A stretch of DNA of 35,072 bases from Betaproteobacteria bacterium (GTDB lineage Bacteria > Pseudomonadota > Gammaproteobacteria > Burkholderiales > Casimicrobiaceae), in the NCBI GenBank assembly GCA_003153335.1, contig PLYG01000430.1:1094-36165 (forward strand). Reading direction: 5' to 3'. Both the position numbers and the translations under genes were made by a program. This document shows positions 32,309-35,072 of the stretch, piece after piece. The notes below the pieces were generated by a model that ran no database searches, was not told the DNA's origin, and was given only the letters and a program-made list of their open reading frames with translations. Numbering within the stretch: the first letter of the stretch is position 1; each line of letters opens with the position of its first letter.

Positions 32309-32581
32309 ATGAACTCGAATGAACTTCTCCAACTCTTCGCCGTCATCAGCGGTTTCGTCGGCAGCTACTTGGTCATCAAGCGAAAGGTCTCGGCCTTCTA
32401 CTGGTGGCTGGCTTCCAACGCGGCATTGATGGTGATCCAGTACGTCTTGGGCGCCTACATGCTAATCGCCCTTTACGCCGCATATTCGGTAATGAACGTT
32501 TACGGTATCTGTGAGTGGAGAAAGGCGGCGCGGCAAGGCCAGTCGCCCACCGCCGACACGGTTATCGGCCCCGGAATATAA
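32309..32581 (+). CDS. Small three-helix membrane protein, PnuC-like
   Basis: 90 residues from the leaderless ATG 32309 (an ATG at 32303 is in the same frame). Three hydrophobic segments are ELLQLFAVISGFVGSYLV (about 4-21), AFYWWLASNAALMVIQYV (28-45) and LIALYAAYSVMNVYGI (51-66), followed by CEWRK. The short three-helix form ending in a YxxxEWRK-type motif resembles the half-size PnuC/SWEET-like proteins of many phages. A role in NMN or nucleoside uptake is only an analogy. Confidence 0.6.
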   Translation: MNSNELLQLFAVISGFVGSYLVIKRKVSAFYWWLASNAALMVIQYVLGAYMLIALYAAYSVMNVYGICEWRKAARQGQSPTADTVIGPGI

Positions 32582-32606
32582 GACCCGAAATCAAGGACTC
32601 GCTTTC

Positions 32607-33191
32607 ATGACACCCGAACTGGAAAAACGCGACAAAGAACTGCACGCACTGGTGCGGCCTCTCAACAAGGCGCGCTACACCGTCGATGTGGGTTTTGGGT
32701 ATGTCGAGAAATGGCTGGCCGACCTCGACCGTGACTATGGTCGCGGCAGCGCGGGCGGCTTGGAGCTTGACCCGGACTACCAACGAGGGCACGTTTGGCT
32801 TCCCGAGCAACGCTCGCGCTTCATGGAATATCTCCTGCGCGGAGGCAGCGCAAACCTGCAGCTTCAGTGGAATCATCCGTTGTGGAATGAGCAGAACGTG
32901 GTCACCGACTTGCCGCACCAGATGCAATTGGTTGACGGCAAACAGCGACTGGAGACGATCCGCCGCTTCATGCGCGGAGAAGTGCTGGCCTTCGGGCTTC
33001 CGGTTACGTCGTTTATCGGTACCAGCTTCGATCCTAATCGTTTGGGAACTTTCCGCATCAGCATGAACGTGCACAGCATCACCTTGCGCGCCGAGCTGCT
33101 CAAGTTCTATCTCGCCCTCAACGAAGGCGGCGTGGTGCATACCGCCGATGAGTTGGCGCGGGTGCACAAGTTGCTGAAGGCGGTATCGTGA
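32607..33191 (+). CDS. DUF262 (GmrS/ParB-like) protein, stand-alone
   Basis: 194 residues from ATG 32607, preferred over a frame opening inside the previous gene. The family's signatures are LDPDYQRGHVW at 54-64 and VDGKQRLETI at 109-118, the DGQQR-type nucleotide-binding motif. DUF262 is the N-terminal half of GmrSD type IV restriction enzymes and of related NTP-dependent nucleases. Here the HNH/DUF1524 half is absent, so it lacks a visible nuclease and is better read as a phage-type DUF262. Its stop overlaps the next GTG (GTGA). Confidence 0.75.
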   Translation: MTPELEKRDKELHALVRPLNKARYTVDVGFGYVEKWLADLDRDYGRGSAGGLELDPDYQRGHVWLPEQRSRFMEYLLRGGSANLQLQWNHPLWNEQNVVTDLPHQMQLVDGKQRLETIRRFMRGEVLAFGLPVTSFIGTSFDPNRLGTFRISMNVHSITLRAELLKFYLALNEGGVVHTADELARVHKLLKAVS

Positions 33192-33460
33192 GCGGCGCCG
33201 GTGTCGTGCCCATGGTGGCCCGTTCCGCCATCATCGAAGCGGTGCTGGTCGATCATCTCGCCAACCTTGCTCCTGCGGAACGGTTGCCGATCATCGACGA
33301 TCTGCTGCACCGGCTCCAGTTCGAGCGGCGGCTGGCGGTGTTGACGGACGATGAGCGCCGGTATATGGACGCCAACGAAGAACTTTCCGATGCCCAGCGC
33401 GCCCGGCTGAGTGCCTGCGCTACGCCGGCAGGGCTGATCGGGCTTGCGGTTACTGGATGA
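33188..33460 (+). CDS. Hypothetical 90-aa protein
   Basis: GTG 33188 overlaps the DUF262 stop. It is all-helical in appearance: RSAIIEAVLVDHLANLAP, RLPIIDDLLHRLQFERRL, DDERRYMDANEELSDAQR. No family recognised. Coupled translation with DUF262 makes a partner role possible. Confidence 0.6.
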   Translation: MSGAGVVPMVARSAIIEAVLVDHLANLAPAERLPIIDDLLHRLQFERRLAVLTDDERRYMDANEELSDAQRARLSACATPAGLIGLAVTG

Positions 33461-33762
33461 CCAACGTACTTGTTGCAGGCGACCGCTACAACATCTCGGA
33501 GCGCGCGATTGGCCGCACCTTTCACAACAGCCGACTGCAGCAATGGCAGCCAGCCGACCTTGATGCGCGCAACCATCACTTTCTCGTCGATCTACATGCC
33601 GCTGATCACGCTTTCCTGCCGCGACCGGTAGCGTATGAGGAGGCTCGCGCGGCAGATCAGCGGAAGGACTTGTTTGTGGATTTGCTCGTGGCACAGCGCT
33701 TCGCCCGGCTATTGACCGAAGCCGCTCTCGCAGTGCCTCTGGTCCCGGCCGCGACCAAATGA
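33457..33762 (+). CDS. Hypothetical 101-aa protein
   Basis: The ATG overlaps the previous stop (ATGA). It shows VLVAGDRYNISERAIGRTF, then a His-rich stretch ARNHHFLVDLHAADHAFLPRP (five His) and a C-terminal helix. The clustered His/Asp residues could bind metal, but no known motif fits. Confidence 0.58.
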   Translation: MTNVLVAGDRYNISERAIGRTFHNSRLQQWQPADLDARNHHFLVDLHAADHAFLPRPVAYEEARAADQRKDLFVDLLVAQRFARLLTEAALAVPLVPAATK

Positions 33763-34094
33763 GCGGCCTCGGCGGCGCCAGGTCGTTGACCAGCAACGCG
33801 CACCTTGCCTCCGCCATGCTGGCCGCAATGCGCGGGCGGCTGGACTATATGGGTACGACCATCATGGCCTATGAAGCGCTGGAGGAGCTGAGCCGCGCCA
33901 GTGGCGTCCGTGACGGTGTCACCGGCCTGCTCGCGTCGCTTGACCAGCAACGCATGGAACCGGAGCTGGTCAACGTTGGTCGGGCAGCCGTGCTGTACTC
34001 CCTGCTGGAATGCTGGGTCAAACCCTGCCACCAGATTGCCCTGATGCGCGCGACCGGCCGTGACCGGGCGCAATGGCTGGAGGCGTTGGCATGA
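33759..34094 (+). CDS. Hypothetical 111-aa protein
   Basis: The ATG overlaps the previous stop (ATGA). Helical: HLASAMLAAMRGRLDYMGT, IMAYEALEELSRASG, AAVLYSLLECWVKPCHQIALM. No family recognised. It is part of the run of overlapping genes driven from site 6. Confidence 0.58.
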   Translation: MSGLGGARSLTSNAHLASAMLAAMRGRLDYMGTTIMAYEALEELSRASGVRDGVTGLLASLDQQRMEPELVNVGRAAVLYSLLECWVKPCHQIALMRATGRDRAQWLEALA

Positions 34095-34900
34095 GCATAA
34101 CGGACGCCGAGCGGCAGACCGCGCTGCGCCGCCTGCGCAAGTGCCTGCGTTTGGCCGCCTCGGCGACGATACCGGGTGAGGTGGCCGCCGCACTACGCCA
34201 GGCGCAAATCCTGATGCGCAAGTATGGCTTGTCGGCCGAGGACGCGGAGTTGGCCGACATCCGTGAGCTGGCCACGAGCGCAGGCGGTGGTTCTTCCGTT
34301 GCGCAGTGGGAGGCGTCGCTCGCTGATTGTGTGCGCGATGCTTTTGGCGTGCAAGTCCTGTTCCGCCATGGGGCCGTGGGCGCGGCGTACTGGGTATTCC
34401 CCAAAGGCAAGAAGCCGCAGAAAAGACATAGCCGCAAACATGGCGAAATCCTTTTCGTTGGCCCGGAAGATCGGGTCACGGTGGCGCTCTATGCGTTCGA
34501 CGCCCTGCGCCGACAGTTGCGGCTGGCCAGAAAACAGCACGCCACGTTGTCAGGTCAACGCGGCAACGCGCTGAAAAGTTTTTGCTTGGGCTGGGCGCTG
34601 GGTGTAAAGAGCAAGCTGGCGGCGCTCGCCGCGCCATTCCCGATTGATGCGGCCACGTTGGCCCACACTGCCCAGCGCAAGAACCTCTCGGACAGGCAGG
34701 CTGAGGTGCGGGGGGCAATGCCTAAAGCCACCGCCGAGCTGGTCGCGTATCGCTACGGTCTGCGTGCGGCACAAGACGCGGTATTGAATGCTGGCGTCGC
34801 CGGCGGGGCCAATGATCTGGCCCTGCCGGAAAAGCCTCGTGCCTTGGTCCACGCGGTTGATCGCGACGCGCCAGCGGAGAATCAAGGTCGCTCACCATGA
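34091..34900 (+). CDS. DUF2786-family protein, 269 aa
   Basis: The start at ATG 34091 overlaps the previous stop (ATGA). The N-terminal DUF2786 pattern is RRLRKCLRLAASATIPGEVA followed by ALRQAQILMRKYGLSAEDAE. The C-terminal part (WALGVKSKLAALAA, AYRYGLRAAQDAVLN) fits the long helical tail these proteins carry. Such proteins are frequent in phages and plasmids; function unknown. The stop overlaps the next ATG. Confidence 0.75.
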   Translation: MSITDAERQTALRRLRKCLRLAASATIPGEVAAALRQAQILMRKYGLSAEDAELADIRELATSAGGGSSVAQWEASLADCVRDAFGVQVLFRHGAVGAAYWVFPKGKKPQKRHSRKHGEILFVGPEDRVTVALYAFDALRRQLRLARKQHATLSGQRGNALKSFCLGWALGVKSKLAALAAPFPIDAATLAHTAQRKNLSDRQAEVRGAMPKATAELVAYRYGLRAAQDAVLNAGVAGGANDLALPEKPRALVHAVDRDAPAENQGRSP

Positions 34901-35072
34901 CCCGCGCTCAGTCGGCGGGCTTCTCGGCGGCCGGGATCGCCATCCTGCGGTCGAACCCAAAGGCGCGCCGCCGGTTGCTGGTGCGCGACGCGCCGTGGTG
35001 GCGGGCGTGGCCGGTGGCAGCGGGACGAAGCGGGGCGCGCAGTTTGCAGGCGCGCCTGCTCCTCCAAGCGGC
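34897..35072 (+). CDS. Hypothetical protein, cut by the window end
   Basis: ATG 34897 overlaps the DUF2786 stop (ATGA). The 58 visible residues are Arg/Ala/Trp-rich (AAGIAILRSNPKARRRLLV, DAPWWRAWPV). Too little is present to assign a family. Confidence 0.5.
   Translation, partial: MTRAQSAGFSAAGIAILRSNPKARRRLLVRDAPWWRAWPVAAGRSGARSLQARLLLQA

Noticed and set aside
1-35072. CRISPR array
   Set aside because: No regularly spaced repeats of 20-40 bp were seen; the recurrent palindromes are dispersed single sites at promoters.
1-35072. Circular overlap suggested by similar ends (CCTCCAAGCG near both ends)
   Set aside because: Only about 10 bases match and the reading frames and strands differ; chance is sufficient.

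Overview
The window looks like part of a large mobile element (phage-plasmid, prophage or integrative element) from a GC-rich proteobacterium, probably a beta- or gammaproteobacterium. The grounds are the base composition, the IS21-type transposase remnant, and tightly packed small genes with ATGA/GTGA/TGATG overlaps. The element encodes its own DnaG primase, a FEN-like 5'-3' exonuclease, a DEDDh exonuclease, a Lar-like zinc protein, an orphan DUF262 protein, a DUF2786 protein, a PnuC-like small membrane protein and many unrecognised small proteins. No ribosomal, tRNA-synthetase or central-metabolism gene is visible.

Layout. Positions 1-10250 are almost all on the minus strand: primase, a secreted protein with a duplicated domain, small membrane proteins, the 5'-3' exonuclease, a scrapyard at about 6000-7424 (Lar-like gene, integrase fragment, truncated paralogue), an intact AcrVA2-like candidate, and short operons. 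Positions 10600-12739 run on the plus strand (ERCC4-type HhH relic, DEDDh exonuclease, three small genes). Positions 12736-15020 return to the minus strand, with a relic of an MNT-type nucleotidyltransferase on the plus strand and a tRNA-like sequence at 14704-14777. Positions 15236-29979 are a plus-strand defence operon. Positions 29980-31825 are a decayed zone with an IS21 istA relic, an Xre regulator and broken frames. Positions 31826-35072 resume compact plus-strand element genes.

The defence operon contains a small HTH_17 regulator interrupted by an in-frame TGA, a DrmD-like SNF2 helicase (1093 aa), a very large N6-adenine methyltransferase (1688 aa), an 1800-aa DEAD/DEAH helicase with several zinc clusters, a DUF1998/MZB-like region and an apparent Vsr/DUF559-like nuclease domain at its end, and a DUF429 protein. 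It is related to class 1 DISARM and to the three-gene helicase-methylase-ATPase layout, but with helicase, DUF1998 and nuclease parts in one chain. An 18-bp imperfect repeat of the tRNA-like T-arm occurs on both sides of this cargo (14757 and 31593), which suggests how it may have arrived.

The second notable system is regulatory. Six copies of a 20-bp palindrome, TATNCCC-N6-GGGNATA, lie on promoters across the element. In five of them the right half-site runs straight into a -10 box (GGG-TATAAT), and the ATG follows 6 or 9 nt later, so the transcripts should be leaderless or nearly so. This ties dnaG, the DEDDh exonuclease, two minus-strand small-gene operons and the PnuC-like/DUF262 operon into one apparent regulon with no recognised repressor.
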